Counted from the first letter of the stretch, positions 27,051-37,223 are shown. The stretch is DNA of 64,000 nt from Aequorivita soesokkakensis (GCF_001641085.1 NZ_LXIE01000005.1:1-64000); one strand, 5' to 3'. The notes: generated by a model not told the origin, from the letters alone. Program-made: numbers and translations.

Positions 27051-28217
27051 ATGGCAAAAATTTTATTATTGGGAAGTGGTGAACTTGGAAAAGAATTCAC
27101 AATAGCTGCAAAGCGAATCGGACAAACGGTTATTGCCGTTGATAGTTATAAAAATGCGCCCGCCGCTCAACTCGCAGATTTTTCGGAAGTAATAAATATG
27201 CTCGATGGAAATACTTTGGATGCCCTCGTTGAAAAATACAAGCCAGACTATATTGTTCCCGAAATTGAAGCCATTCGCACCGAACGCTTTTACGAATATG
27301 AAAAACAGGGCTACACAGTAATTCCTTCTGCGAAAGCGGCAAATTTTACTATGAACCGTAAAGCCATTCGCGATCTTGCCTCTAAAGAATTAGGTTTAAA
27401 AACGGCAGCTTATCGTTACGCTACCTCAGCTGAAAGTTTGAAAAAAGCTGTTTCTGAAATAGGAATGCCCTGCGTAGTAAAACCGCTAATGTCTTCCAGC
27501 GGAAAAGGCCAAAGCACCATAAAAACCGAAGCAGATATTGAAAAAGCCTGGAAATATTCGCAGGAGGGTTCACGCGGTGATGTAGCCGAAGTGATCGTGG
27601 AGGCCTTTGTTAATTTTAATTATGAAATAACCTTGCTAACAGTTACCCAACGCAACGGAAAAACACTTTTCTGTCCGCCCATTGGACACAGACAGGAACG
27701 TGGCGATTATATGGAAAGCTGGCAACCAGCACCAATGAAAACCGATGTTTTAAAAGAAGCGCAACAAATGGCTGAAAAAGTAACCACTGCCCTAACTGGT
27801 TGCGGAATTTGGGGCGTAGAATTTTTTATAGCTGATGATGGGGTTTACTTTTCAGAATTGTCCCCAAGACCGCACGATACCGGAATGGTGACATTGGCAA
27901 AAACACAAAATTTCAACGAATTTGAATTGCATCTTCGTGCTGTCCTCGGACTTCCCATTCCAGAAATAACCCAGGAACGCATGGGTGCCAGTGCCGTAAT
28001 TTTAGCTTCGGAAAATTCAGAAAATCCAACTTTTGAAGGTTTGGAAAAAATAGCTTCTGCCGCAAAAACAGATTTCAGGATTTTTGGAAAACCCACTTCC
28101 CGTCCGTATAGAAGAATGGGCGTTGTTTTAACGCACGACAATCTTAACGGAAATATTTCAGAAGTAACCGAAAGGGCAAAAATGTTGGTCAAAGAAGTAA
28201 AAGTAATTTCAAACTAA
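27051..28217 (+). CDS. purT: Formate-dependent phosphoribosylglycinamide formyltransferase
   Basis: 388-residue ATP-grasp enzyme that makes formyl-GAR from GAR, formate and ATP in purine synthesis, an alternative to the folate-dependent PurN. The start [16 protein letters not shown] gives the family length; an upstream TTG at 26994 lies inside a terminator hairpin. Motifs include the N-terminal GSGELGKE, the ATP-grasp loop [11 protein letters not shown] and the metal site [25 protein letters not shown]. It is convergent with trkH. Confidence 0.96.
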   Translation: MAKILLLGSGELGKEFTIAAKRIGQTVIAVDSYKNAPAAQLADFSEVINMLDGNTLDALVEKYKPDYIVPEIEAIRTERFYEYEKQGYTVIPSAKAANFTMNRKAIRDLASKELGLKTAAYRYATSAESLKKAVSEIGMPCVVKPLMSSSGKGQSTIKTEADIEKAWKYSQEGSRGDVAEVIVEAFVNFNYEITLLTVTQRNGKTLFCPPIGHRQERGDYMESWQPAPMKTDVLKEAQQMAEKVTTALTGCGIWGVEFFIADDGVYFSELSPRPHDTGMVTLAKTQNFNEFELHLRAVLGLPIPEITQERMGASAVILASENSENPTFEGLEKIASAAKTDFRIFGKPTSRPYRRMGVVLTHDNLNGNISEVTERAKMLVKEVKVISN

Positions 28218-28238
28218 ACCAAAACCTAAAACCTGAAA

Positions 28239-29744
28239 CTATCTATTCCTCCAGAAAAAAGGGGTCAATAAAATAAGTACTGTAAACAATTCCAATCTAC
28301 CAATAAGCATTAAAAAGCTGGACCACCATTTTGCGGCATCGGGCAAATAGGAATAATTATTTACAGGACCAAGATCTCCCAACGCTGGACCTATATTTCC
28401 CAAGGAAGATGCTGCACCCCCAAGGGCCGTTTTAAAGTCTAAACCGAGCCAAGAGAATACCAAAGTACCCACAATAAAAGAGAGCATATAAAGAATGAAA
28501 AAGCCAAGTATGTTGAAAACAATAGGCTGTGGCACTGCTTTTCGGTTATAACGAACTGGCAAAATAGCATGCGGATGAAGCGTTCTTTTAAATTCGAGTA
28601 CGCCATTTTTAATCATTATCAAATGACGCATCACTTTAATCCCCCCAGCGGTTGAGCCTGCACAACCTCCCAAAAACATCATCCCAAAAAAGAAAATCGT
28701 CAAAAAGGGAGTCCACAATGTATAATCGGCACTCACAAAACCCGTGGTTGTAATTATAGTTAATACTTGGAAAAGCGCATGCCGAACGGCACTTTCAAAA
28801 GGCCCCCAAACCATTGGGTGTGCAATACTTGAAATTGTAATATCTGCTTCAAAATAAATAAGAAGTGCAGCCACAATACTCAACCCAACAACAAAAGCTG
28901 TGTATAGTTTAAATTCCTCATCCTGGAATATTTTTTGAAATTTCCGCTTAAAAGCGAAATAACTAAGCACAAAATTGCTTCCCGCCAAAAACATAAATAC
29001 AATGATGATGTATTGTACCATTGGTTTATCATTCCAAAATGCGACGCTGGCATTTTTTGTGGAGAATCCGCCTGTACTCAATGTTGCCAGTGAATGATTT
29101 ATGGCATCAAAAAAATTCATTCCCGCAATTTTCAGCAAAACAGTTTCAGCCAAAGTATAGCCCACATAAATTAGCCAAAGTCTTTTTGCGGTATCCGTTA
29201 TCCGCGGATGCAGTTTGTCTCCGCCGGGACCTGGCGCTTCGGCTGCAAAAAGTTGCATCCCGCCAATTCCCAACAATGGTAGAATAGCTATCGCCAAAAC
29301 AATAATTCCCATCCCTCCAATCCAGTGGGTAATGCTTCGCCAAAACAAAACACCGCGCGGCACGGCTTCAATATCTGTTAAAATAGAAGCTCCCGTAGTG
29401 GTATACCCGCTCATGGTTTCAAAAAAAGCATCGGTAAAGCTTGGAATCGCGTTTGTAAAAATATAGGGCAACGTCCCTATTAGCGCCATAAAAATCCATC
29501 CAAAAGTAACAATAATGTATCCTTCCCTTTTTTGGATTTCCTTTCGGTGGTTTTTGGTTAAAAACATTATGATTCCACCAACACCGAGAGCAACGGTGCC
29601 AGCCATCAGCATTTCCTTCAACACACCATCCTCGTAATACCAACTCACAATGGAAGAAAGCAGCATAAAGCCGCCGTTCACCATCAGCAAAAGGCCCATT
29701 AAATGCGAAATGATTTTATAATTAAGTTTGGATAATGAATTCAT
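28239..29744 (-). CDS. trkH: Trk-type potassium uptake membrane subunit
   Basis: 501-residue K+ transporter pore subunit with four M1-P-M2-like repeats. Selectivity filter segments are visible in order: SGYTTTGAS, LSTGGFST, ITTTGFVSADY and SLGNIGPALG. It is driven by the membrane potential or ion gradients and gated by TrkA. The trkA gene is 83 bp upstream on the same strand, so the two are likely one operon. The H/G name choice is by convention. Confidence 0.93.
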   Translation of the reverse strand: MNSLSKLNYKIISHLMGLLLMVNGGFMLLSSIVSWYYEDGVLKEMLMAGTVALGVGGIIMFLTKNHRKEIQKREGYIIVTFGWIFMALIGTLPYIFTNAIPSFTDAFFETMSGYTTTGASILTDIEAVPRGVLFWRSITHWIGGMGIIVLAIAILPLLGIGGMQLFAAEAPGPGGDKLHPRITDTAKRLWLIYVGYTLAETVLLKIAGMNFFDAINHSLATLSTGGFSTKNASVAFWNDKPMVQYIIIVFMFLAGSNFVLSYFAFKRKFQKIFQDEEFKLYTAFVVGLSIVAALLIYFEADITISSIAHPMVWGPFESAVRHALFQVLTIITTTGFVSADYTLWTPFLTIFFFGMMFLGGCAGSTAGGIKVMRHLIMIKNGVLEFKRTLHPHAILPVRYNRKAVPQPIVFNILGFFILYMLSFIVGTLVFSWLGLDFKTALGGAASSLGNIGPALGDLGPVNNYSYLPDAAKWWSSFLMLIGRLELFTVLILLTPFFWRNR

Positions 29745-29827
29745 TATATGAAATGCCTTTTACATTTTTTTTAAAAGGAAGCCGAAAAATAGAGGCATTC
29801 CATCTTCCGCTTTATGAAATATTTATT

Positions 29828-31177
29828 TTATATAAAAAGTTTTTCCACTTTCCCGATGGATTGCGGAAGACAGCAAACCACTACTCTATCGCCATTTTTT
29901 ATTTCGAAATCACCCAAGGCAATAATGCCTTCCCCATTTCTAACAACCCCGCCAATAATGGCAGAAACCGGAAAATCGAGATCTTTTATTTTTTTATTGC
30001 ACACTTTGGAGTGCGAGGAAACCTCAAACTCAAGCAGTTCTGCGTTCATATTGTTCAGCTTCGTCATCGCCACAACCTCGCCTTTACGAACATAACGGAA
30101 AATATTGTTTGCCGCTAAAAGTTTTTTGTTGATAAGTGTATCAATCCCAATGGAATGCGAAAGCTGAAAATAGTCCATATTTTCAACCAATGCGATGGCT
30201 TTTTTTACCCCTTTCGACTTTGCAACCAAACAAGACATAATATTGGTTTCGCTATTTCCGGTGACTGAAATGAATGCGTCCATATCCTCTATGGATTCTT
30301 CCGATAAAAGATCCACATTTCTACCATCGCCGTTAATTACCAAACAGCCTGGAATATCATCGGCAATTTCAAAGGCTTTGTCTTTGCTGCTTTCAATAAG
30401 TTTTACCCTAAAACTGCTTTTGCAAAGATCTTTGGCCGTTTTGTACCCAATTTTACTTCCACCAAGAATCATTACATTTTTTATTTCCTGTCTAACTTTT
30501 CCCGTAAGTTTAAAAATTTGTTCCACCCCATTTTTACAGGTTACAAAATAAACCTGATCTCCTTCCTTAAATTGTGTGTCGCCTCGCGGAATCAAAGTAT
30601 ATTGGGTTCCGTAGCGTTGCAACGCAATGGGAACGTACTTTAAATCGGGATAAATTCTTGCAACTTCTTTTACAGATTTACCCACAAAGGCCGAAGTGCG
30701 GGAAAGGTTAAGCCCAATCATGGTCAAGGCTCCGTTTTCAAATTCGTAGGTATCGTTAAAGGCGCTTTGGTTGAGCAAAAGTTCAATTTCGTTTGAGGCC
30801 AAGGATTCTGGCGAAATCAATTCATCAATCCCAAATTTTGTGAAACCTACCTCATCTTTTCTGTCAATAAATTCGGTGTTTGAAATTCGCGCAATGGTAC
30901 GTTTGGCGCCCAATTGTTTGGCGAGCACACAAACAGTAATATTTGTAGTTTCGCTGGAAGTAACGGCTATAACAAGATCCGTTTCACTAACGCGGGAATC
31001 CTGTAAAACTGAAATGGAGGTAGCGTCGCCGCGAACAACCCGTATATCCAAATGCGTGTCAGCATTTGCCAAAGATTCCCGGTTTGTATCGATAAGAGTA
31101 ATATCCTGCGATTCGAAAGAAAGCAGTTTTGCAAGGTGAAAACCTACTTCTCCGGCGCCGGCAACAATAATTTTCAT
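29828..31177 (-). CDS. trkA: Trk system potassium uptake regulatory protein
   Basis: 449-residue cytosolic partner of TrkH with two RCK units. Each has an NAD-binding Rossmann part (IVAGAGEVGFHLAKLL at the start; VMILGGSKIGYKTAKDL around residue 233) followed by an RCK-C ligand domain. It binds nucleotides and controls potassium flow. It lies upstream of trkH on the minus strand, with a TATCTTTG -7 box 71 bp before the start. Confidence 0.95.
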   Translation of the reverse strand: MKIIVAGAGEVGFHLAKLLSFESQDITLIDTNRESLANADTHLDIRVVRGDATSISVLQDSRVSETDLVIAVTSSETTNITVCVLAKQLGAKRTIARISNTEFIDRKDEVGFTKFGIDELISPESLASNEIELLLNQSAFNDTYEFENGALTMIGLNLSRTSAFVGKSVKEVARIYPDLKYVPIALQRYGTQYTLIPRGDTQFKEGDQVYFVTCKNGVEQIFKLTGKVRQEIKNVMILGGSKIGYKTAKDLCKSSFRVKLIESSKDKAFEIADDIPGCLVINGDGRNVDLLSEESIEDMDAFISVTGNSETNIMSCLVAKSKGVKKAIALVENMDYFQLSHSIGIDTLINKKLLAANNIFRYVRKGEVVAMTKLNNMNAELLEFEVSSHSKVCNKKIKDLDFPVSAIIGGVVRNGEGIIALGDFEIKNGDRVVVCCLPQSIGKVEKLFI

Positions 31178-31248
31178 TGAACTATTTTTAAATTCCTAAA
31201 ATAAATTTTCAAGATTGAGCCAAAAGATATTTTAAAAATGAATCTTGA

Positions 31249-31256
31249 CAAAGATA
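31249..31256 (-). promoter_or_regulatory. -7 box of the trkA-trkH promoter
   Basis: TATCTTTG on the minus strand matches TAnnTTTG exactly. It shares the 179-bp divergent region with the menG promoter. No convincing -33 element was found. Confidence 0.4.
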
Positions 31257-31314
31257 TAGAATTTTAACGCATCCCTAACAGAACAGCAATCAATGTATTT
31301 GTAGCTGAAAACCA

Positions 31315-31343
31315 TTGCAAATCTTAAAAAATATGTAGTTTTG
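31315..31343 (+). promoter_or_regulatory. Promoter of the menG-porT unit
   Basis: TTG (31315-31317), an 18-bp spacer and TAGTTTTG (31336-31343) fit the Bacteroidota consensus. The ATG of menG is 13 bp further on, so the leader is very short or almost absent. Confidence 0.55.
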
Positions 31344-31356
31344 CAGGCGCAATTTT

Positions 31357-32088
31357 ATGGAAAAGAAAATAACACCTTACAAAAATTCCTCGGAAGGAAA
31401 AAAGAAACAGGTTGAGCAGATGTTCGACACTATTTCTGAAAATTATGACGGCCTGAATCGGGTAATTTCGTTGGGAACGGATATTAAATGGCGAAAAAAA
31501 GTGATTAAAATGGTTGCCGAAAAAAACCCGAAAAGCATCCTTGATATTGCTACGGGAACCGGCGATCTCGCCATTCAGTTTGCCGAAAAAACTTCCGCTG
31601 AAAGAATTGTGGGGTTGGATATTTCTGAAGGAATGCTTTCCGTTGCCCGCAAAAAGGTTTCGGGGAAAAAGATTTCAGAAAAAATTGAATTTGTACAGGC
31701 TGATTCCGAAGCCCTGCCTTTTGATGACAATACTTTTGACGCTATCACGGTTTCCTTCGGCATCCGCAATTTTGAAAATCTTGAAAAAGGCCTTTCAGAA
31801 ATTCTTCGCGTGCTAAAAAAAGATGGCATTTTTGTTATTTTGGAAACTTCAGTACCCACCAAATTTCCATTTAAACAAGGGTATTATTTTTATACAAAAG
31901 CCATTTTGCCGCTTGTGGGCAAAGTGTTTTCAAAAGATAAAGTTGCCTATAAATATTTATGCGAAAGTGCATCTGTTTTCCCTTACGGTGAAAAACTCAA
32001 CAATATTTTGCGCAAAATTGGGTTTAATGAAGTGAAAAATAAACCGCAAACTTTTGGTGTCGCAACCATTTATAATGCTACAAAGTAA
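31357..32088 (+). CDS. menG: Demethylmenaquinone methyltransferase
   Basis: 243-residue SAM-dependent methyltransferase of the UbiE/MenG family, performing the last methylation in menaquinone synthesis. The SAM motif is ILDIATGTGDLAIQ, and the family signatures YDGLNRVISLGTDIKWRKK and FGIRNFENLEKGLSEILRVLK are present. Bacteroidota use menaquinone, so the demethylmenaquinone activity is most likely. The product serves as acceptor for NQR encoded earlier in the window. porT starts 3 bp downstream. Confidence 0.95.
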   Translation: MEKKITPYKNSSEGKKKQVEQMFDTISENYDGLNRVISLGTDIKWRKKVIKMVAEKNPKSILDIATGTGDLAIQFAEKTSAERIVGLDISEGMLSVARKKVSGKKISEKIEFVQADSEALPFDDNTFDAITVSFGIRNFENLEKGLSEILRVLKKDGIFVILETSVPTKFPFKQGYYFYTKAILPLVGKVFSKDKVAYKYLCESASVFPYGEKLNNILRKIGFNEVKNKPQTFGVATIYNATK

Positions 32089-32091
32089 TCT

Positions 32092-32802
32092 ATGAAGAAG
32101 CTATTTTTTGTATTGGCCGTTTTATTCATTGCAAACAGCGCGCAGGCGCAGTGGTTTTTCAACAAGGAGCGGATTGCAAATTTGGAAAATTTTGACAAAA
32201 AGCGCTTTTCCTGGGGTTACTTTTTGGGTTTCAACAACTACGATTTCAAAATTGATTACAACGAACAATATGCAGACAATAACACAGACATACAAGTGGA
32301 ACGTTCTACAGGTTTTAACGTTGGGCTTATTGGCGATATGCGCATAAATCAATATTTCAACCTGCGTTTGGAGCCAGGGCTTTATTTTACACAGCGGAAT
32401 CTAACCTTTCCGGGCTTTACCGAACAGAGAGATTATCTGCGGGAGGTGAAATCAACATACATCCACGTACCATTGTTGCTAAAGGTTTCAACCAAGCGTT
32501 TGAACAATATTAAACCATTTATAATTGGCGGGGTTTCCACTTCGCTCAATCTTTCCAGCAACGAAAAAAATCCTGAAGACAACGAACAGGGAAAATTCCG
32601 GATGACCAAAAGCACCAATTATTACGAACTTGGTTTTGGGATAGATTTTTACCTCTATTATTTCAAATTCACGCCTTCCATTCGTGGGGTTTTTGCACTT
32701 AATGACGAATTGGTTCGCGATGATGACCCAAATAGTCCATGGACCGGGAACATAGAAAAATTATCTTCCCGAGGTGTTTTCATAAATTTTACATTTCAGT
32801 AA
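32092..32802 (+). CDS. porT: Type IX secretion/gliding protein PorT
   Basis: 236-residue outer-membrane beta-barrel protein with signal peptide (MKKLFFVLAVLFIANSAQAQ) followed by the PorT-like FDKKRFSWGYFLGFNNYDFKI. PorT is needed for gingipain secretion in Porphyromonas, and its Flavobacterium counterpart SprT for gliding; it is a component of the T9SS. Position right after menG (3 bp) is, to my knowledge, common in Flavobacteriaceae. Its last 14 bp overlap the 3' end of the opposite-strand RNA methyltransferase gene. Confidence 0.88.
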   Translation: MKKLFFVLAVLFIANSAQAQWFFNKERIANLENFDKKRFSWGYFLGFNNYDFKIDYNEQYADNNTDIQVERSTGFNVGLIGDMRINQYFNLRLEPGLYFTQRNLTFPGFTEQRDYLREVKSTYIHVPLLLKVSTKRLNNIKPFIIGGVSTSLNLSSNEKNPEDNEQGKFRMTKSTNYYELGFGIDFYLYYFKFTPSIRGVFALNDELVRDDDPNSPWTGNIEKLSSRGVFINFTFQ

Positions 32803-33517
32803 ACCTTCTGAATTCGCTTAAAAGAATAGCCGTTGCCGTTGCCACATTGAGGCTTTCGGTTTTTTGGGTTTTTCCGAAGCGTGGAATGTTTATTTTATGT
32901 GTGATTTTTTGAATAATTTCTTCTGAAATACCATTGGCTTCGTTGCCCATAACAACAATTCCATCCTTCGGGAGTTTTTCGGAATACACATTTTTTCCTT
33001 CCATAAATCCCCCGTAAATGGGCAATTCTGTTTTTTCGAAATATTCCGAAAGCGACAAATAATGAATTTGCACCCGCGCCAACGAACCCATAGTTGCCTG
33101 CACCACTTTTGGATTGAAACAATCCGTAGTGTCTTTTGAACAAAGCAATTGTTGCACTCCAAACCAATCGCACAAACGAATAATGGTGCCTAAATTTCCG
33201 GGATCGCGAACTGCATCCAAAGCAACCATCAACCCCGAATCCTGCAACGGTTTCGGTTTGGGGATTTCAAAAACTGCCAAAGAAGTATTTGCGGTTTTTA
33301 GAAAACTTATTTTTTTAAGCTCGGCTTCGGTACTATGGAAATGGTTTTCAGCAGAAATTTTTGAAGCATCCGTTGTAAATAATGATTGAAGCTTCAAACC
33401 TTCCTGCAATAATTCGGCAATAACTTTTGGTCCTTCGCCCACAAAAAGACCTGTTTGGTCGCGGTACTTTTTTTGTTGAAGACTCGTTATTAATTTTGTT
33501 TGACTTTTGCTGACCAA
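32789..33517 (-). CDS. SpoU/TrmH family RNA 2'-O-methyltransferase
   Basis: 242 residues from the TTG at 33517, which yields the family N-terminus MVSKSQTKLITSLQQKKYR; a GTG 36 bp upstream would add 12 unrelated residues. An RNA-binding substrate domain (GLFVGEGPKVIAELL) is followed by the SPOUT knot with motif 1 DAVRDPGNLGTIIRLCDWFG, motif 2 VVMGNEANGI and motif 3 TESLNVATATAILLSEF. It methylates a ribose in rRNA or tRNA; the target is not known. Its start region is only 36 bp from that of tamL. Confidence 0.9.
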   Translation of the reverse strand: MVSKSQTKLITSLQQKKYRDQTGLFVGEGPKVIAELLQEGLKLQSLFTTDASKISAENHFHSTEAELKKISFLKTANTSLAVFEIPKPKPLQDSGLMVALDAVRDPGNLGTIIRLCDWFGVQQLLCSKDTTDCFNPKVVQATMGSLARVQIHYLSLSEYFEKTELPIYGGFMEGKNVYSEKLPKDGIVVMGNEANGISEEIIQKITHKINIPRFGKTQKTESLNVATATAILLSEFRRFTEM

Positions 33518-33524
33518 AATATAG

Positions 33525-33532
33525 TATTTTTG
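33525..33532 (+). promoter_or_regulatory. -7 box of the tamL promoter
   Basis: TATTTTTG is an exact consensus match 21 bp before the proposed TTG start of tamL, which supports that short start. It lies between the two divergent start codons, so the two transcription starts must be very close together. Confidence 0.5.
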
Positions 33533-33553
33533 AATTTGAATAAAAATGTACAC

Positions 33554-36112
33554 TTGAAGCGCGACCTCACAAAAATATCACTATTTATAGTATTAATCAG
33601 TTTGTTTTTTTCCTGTAATGCTGTAAAACGTGTACCGGATGGAAAATATTTACTCACAGAAAACACGATTCTGGTTGACAGTGTAAAAACCAAGGATGCT
33701 GGCGTTTATAGCCAATTAGCCCAAAAACCAAATACTTCCATCCCGCTTGTGGGCATTCCTTTTGGGTTGCATATTTATAATCTTGCGGATCCACAGCCCG
33801 ATTCTACCTATTATAAATGGCTCCACAAAAACCCGAAGCGCGAGGAGCGGCTTATTCGTCTTCTTTCAAAAAAACAGGTGGATCAAATAGACAGTAGTTA
33901 TGTTGGGTTTAACGAATGGTTGCAAAAATCTGGGGATGCGCCTGTAATTATCGATCAGAAAAAAATTGAAAAATCTTTGGAAAGGTTAAAGCGATGGTAT
34001 GCAAGCTATGGATATTTTAATGACGAAGTAGATTATAAAATTGAGCCCAGCGAAACAAAGAACAAAAGAGCGCAAATCACTTATTCCGTAAAAAGGCATC
34101 AGCCCTATTTTGTGGGCGATTCCATACTTGAAACAATTAGTTCGCCCGTGGTTGACTCACTCTTTCAAGACACCAAAGGAAGTTCTTTTATTGTTCCGGG
34201 AAAACAATATGCCGCGACAGATTTTGTAAATGAACGCGACCGGCTCACTATTCAGTTTAGAAATTCCGGGCTTTACCATTTTGAGCAGGAATATGTAGGT
34301 TTTGAGGCAGATACTGTAAACACAGACCACAAAGCCAATATTACTTATATTATCCCCGACAGGAAAATTACGCAAGGAGACAGTACCTATACAGTTCCTT
34401 TTAAGGTACACAGTATTGATGAAGTTCGGATTGTTACGGATTTTTCATACGAAAACAAAGACAAACAATTTCAGGATTCCATAAGCTATAAAGGCTATAA
34501 ACTCTACAGTTATGGCAAAATGCGATTTCGTCCAAAGGCCATTACAGACGCTATTTCCATTACTCCTGGAAAAATTTACAAGGATATTGACAGAACCTTG
34601 ACCTACAATCAAATTAGCGATCTGCGTATTTTTAAATACCCGAATATAAGTTATGCTGAAGTAGCAAAGGATTCCACCGGAAGGTTGTTGAATTCTACCA
34701 TTCTGTTAAGTCCGCGCGATCGTTTTACATTGGGGGTAGATTTTGATGCTTACACCTCGACCATTCAGCAGTTTGGAATCAGTTTTAGCGGAAATATGAT
34801 TTTTAGGAATATTTTCCGAGGCGCGGAAATTCTTGAAATTTCAGGGCGCGGAAGCTTAGGTTCTTCCAAAGATGCCGCAGAAAGCGACAGTAGTTTTTTC
34901 AATATTTCCGAATTTGGGGGGGATGTGAAACTAACCTTCCCAAGGATTATTTTTCCATTAAATACTGAAAAAATCATTCCGAAATACATGTCGCCATCAA
35001 CCAGTGTCAGCTTTGGTGCTAGTTTACAAAACAATATTGGTTTGGACAGGCAATCCATTAATGCTATATATAATTACAGGTGGAAGCCTTCAAAAATACT
35101 CACCTATCAAGTAGACTTAATGAACCTTCAATACGTTCGAAATCTAAACACAGATAACTATTTCAACGTTTACAAAAGCTCCTATAATAGGCTGAATGAA
35201 ATCGCCCAGGAATTAAATTATGATTTTAACAATCCAGATCCAAACCCCAGTTTGGAAATTCCGGATGAAACGGCTATGTTTATTGATGATGTACGAAATA
35301 GAATAATAAATTCTGACGATGAAACCTATCAAGAAGTCTTAAGTATTTATGAACGCCAACAACGTCTTAGTGAGAACAACCTGATTTTTGCATCAAATGT
35401 AACATTAACGCGAGATACTCGGGAAAACCTGAATGACAACAATTTTTCTCGCATTCGTTTAAAGCTTGAATCGGCCGGTAATCTGCTCTCCGGTATATCC
35501 AGTCTTGCGGGTTTTCAAAAAAATGACGCGGGAAATTACAAGACGCTGGGAGTAGTTTTTTCGCAATATGCAAAAATCGAAGCGGAGTATATAAAACATT
35601 GGGACATAACCAGCAATAATATAGTGGCCGTTCGCGCTTTTGGAGGTATTGCCATTCCTTATGGAAACAGTAATAGCATTCCTTTCACTCGTAGTTATTT
35701 TGCAGGTGGCGCCAATGATAACCGTGGTTGGAGAGCCTATGATCTTGGTCCCGGAAGCAGCGGAAGCATTCTTGATTTTAACGATGCGAATTTCAAACTC
35801 GCTTTCAACGCGGAATATCGTTTTACAATTTTGGGAGATTTAAAAGGCGGTCTGTTTGTTGATGCGGGCAATATCTGGAACGTGCTGGACAATATTGAAG
35901 ATGAAGCCTCCGTATTTAATGGGATTGCTGATTTAAAAGAAATTGCTGTTGCATCAGGATTTGGGGTGCGGTATGATTTCGGTTTTTTTGTATTGCGTTT
36001 CGATGTTGGTTTTAAAACCCACAACCCAGGAAGACCCGTGGGTGAACGTTGGTTTAAAGACTATAATTTCCCCAATGCTGTTTACAACATCGGCATCAAC
36101 TATCCCTTCTAA
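33554..36112 (+). CDS. tamL: TamL-type lipoprotein of the BamA/TamA family
   Basis: 852 residues from TTG at 33554. This start gives a lipoprotein signal with lipobox LFFSC (Cys21), followed by AVKRVPDGKYLLTENTI, the typical N-terminus of Bacteroidota TamL. POTRA-like domains fill about residues 25-400. The C-terminal Omp85 barrel includes the ARAFGGIAIPYGNSNSIPFTRSYFAGGANDNRGW stretch (VRAFGG and RGWRAYDLGPG are the family core). It inserts proteins or lipids into the outer membrane, working with TamB. Longer TTG starts at 33536 and 33500 exist but would bury the lipobox. Confidence 0.88.
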   Translation: MKRDLTKISLFIVLISLFFSCNAVKRVPDGKYLLTENTILVDSVKTKDAGVYSQLAQKPNTSIPLVGIPFGLHIYNLADPQPDSTYYKWLHKNPKREERLIRLLSKKQVDQIDSSYVGFNEWLQKSGDAPVIIDQKKIEKSLERLKRWYASYGYFNDEVDYKIEPSETKNKRAQITYSVKRHQPYFVGDSILETISSPVVDSLFQDTKGSSFIVPGKQYAATDFVNERDRLTIQFRNSGLYHFEQEYVGFEADTVNTDHKANITYIIPDRKITQGDSTYTVPFKVHSIDEVRIVTDFSYENKDKQFQDSISYKGYKLYSYGKMRFRPKAITDAISITPGKIYKDIDRTLTYNQISDLRIFKYPNISYAEVAKDSTGRLLNSTILLSPRDRFTLGVDFDAYTSTIQQFGISFSGNMIFRNIFRGAEILEISGRGSLGSSKDAAESDSSFFNISEFGGDVKLTFPRIIFPLNTEKIIPKYMSPSTSVSFGASLQNNIGLDRQSINAIYNYRWKPSKILTYQVDLMNLQYVRNLNTDNYFNVYKSSYNRLNEIAQELNYDFNNPDPNPSLEIPDETAMFIDDVRNRIINSDDETYQEVLSIYERQQRLSENNLIFASNVTLTRDTRENLNDNNFSRIRLKLESAGNLLSGISSLAGFQKNDAGNYKTLGVVFSQYAKIEAEYIKHWDITSNNIVAVRAFGGIAIPYGNSNSIPFTRSYFAGGANDNRGWRAYDLGPGSSGSILDFNDANFKLAFNAEYRFTILGDLKGGLFVDAGNIWNVLDNIEDEASVFNGIADLKEIAVASGFGVRYDFGFFVLRFDVGFKTHNPGRPVGERWFKDYNFPNAVYNIGINYPF

Positions 36113-36127
36113 ACCATATAAATTTGT

Positions 36128-36135
36128 TATTTTTG
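36128..36135 (+). promoter_or_regulatory. -7 box of the fbaA promoter
   Basis: TATTTTTG, an exact consensus match, 20 bp before the fbaA ATG. It begins 15 bp after the tamL stop; no clear -33 element is seen. Confidence 0.5.
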
Positions 36136-36155
36136 CTTGCTAAACACATTTGAAT

Positions 36156-37223
36156 ATGAACCATGGAATTAAGTCCGGAGTAGCTTCGGGAAAAGAAATT
36201 CAAAGAATCCATCAATACGCAAAAGAGAAAGGTTTTGCAATGCCCGCCGTGAATGTTGTGGGCTCTGATAGCGTGAATGCCGTTATGGAAACTGCGGCAG
36301 CTTTAAACTCCCCCGTAATTATCCAATTTTCAAATGGAGGAGCACATTTTAATGCCGGGAAAGGACTTTCAAACGAAAACGAAAAAGCAGCAATAGCTGG
36401 GGGCGTTGCTGGTGCAAAACACGTACACGAACTTGCAAAAGTTTATGGCGCAACGGTTATTCTTCATACAGACCACTGCGCAAAAAAATTGCTTCCATGG
36501 ATTGACGGTTTGCTAGATGCAGGCGAAAAATTCTATAAAGAAACCGGAAAACCGCTTTATAGTTCACATATGATAGACCTTTCCGAAGAACCTATTGAGG
36601 AAAATATTGAAATATGCAAACGCTATTTGGAACGCATGAGCAAAATTGGGATGACTCTTGAAATTGAGCTGGGCATCACTGGTGGCGAAGAAGATGGTGT
36701 GGATAATACAGATGTAGATTCCTCAAAATTATACACCCAGCCCGAAGAAGTAGCGTATGCTTATGAAGAACTTTCAAAAATTAGCGACCAATTTACCATT
36801 GCCGCTGCTTTTGGTAATGTTCACGGTGTTTACAAGCCTGGAAATGTAAAATTGACTCCCGTTATTTTGAAAAATTCACAGGAATATGTTCAGAAAAAAT
36901 TCAACACCGGTCCAAATCCAATTGATTTTGTTTTTCACGGCGGAAGCGGTTCTACTTTGGAAGAAATCCGTGAAGCGATCGGTTACGGAGTTATAAAGAT
37001 GAATATTGATACCGATATGCAATTTGCTTTCACCGAAGGTGTGCGAGATTATATGATTAACAATTTGGAATATTTAAAGACACAAATTGGAAACCCTGAA
37101 GGAGAAGAATTACCAAACAAAAAATATTACGACCCAAGAAAATGGCTTCGCGATGGCGAAATCACTTTCAAAAAAAGACTTGAACAGGCTTTTAAAGATT
37201 TGAACAATGTAAACACATTGTAA
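36156..37223 (+). CDS. fbaA: Class II fructose-bisphosphate aldolase
   Basis: 355-residue zinc aldolase of glycolysis and gluconeogenesis that splits fructose 1,6-bisphosphate into two triose phosphates. Zinc and active-site motifs are visible: LHTDHCAKK, LEIELGITGGEEDG, AFGNVHGVY and FVFHGGSGST, plus the NIDTDMQ phosphate site. The ATG at 36156 was taken rather than the TTG two codons earlier. The length is that of the E. coli-type class IIa enzymes. accD follows after 42 bp. Confidence 0.96.
   Translation: MNHGIKSGVASGKEIQRIHQYAKEKGFAMPAVNVVGSDSVNAVMETAAALNSPVIIQFSNGGAHFNAGKGLSNENEKAAIAGGVAGAKHVHELAKVYGATVILHTDHCAKKLLPWIDGLLDAGEKFYKETGKPLYSSHMIDLSEEPIEENIEICKRYLERMSKIGMTLEIELGITGGEEDGVDNTDVDSSKLYTQPEEVAYAYEELSKISDQFTIAAAFGNVHGVYKPGNVKLTPVILKNSQEYVQKKFNTGPNPIDFVFHGGSGSTLEEIREAIGYGVIKMNIDTDMQFAFTEGVRDYMINNLEYLKTQIGNPEGEELPNKKYYDPRKWLRDGEITFKKRLEQAFKDLNNVNTL

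Noticed and set aside
29735-30118. Plus-strand frame of 127 residues at the trkH-trkA junction
   Set aside because: It overlaps trkH start and the C-terminal part of trkA on the opposite strand and shows no signal peptide or domain.
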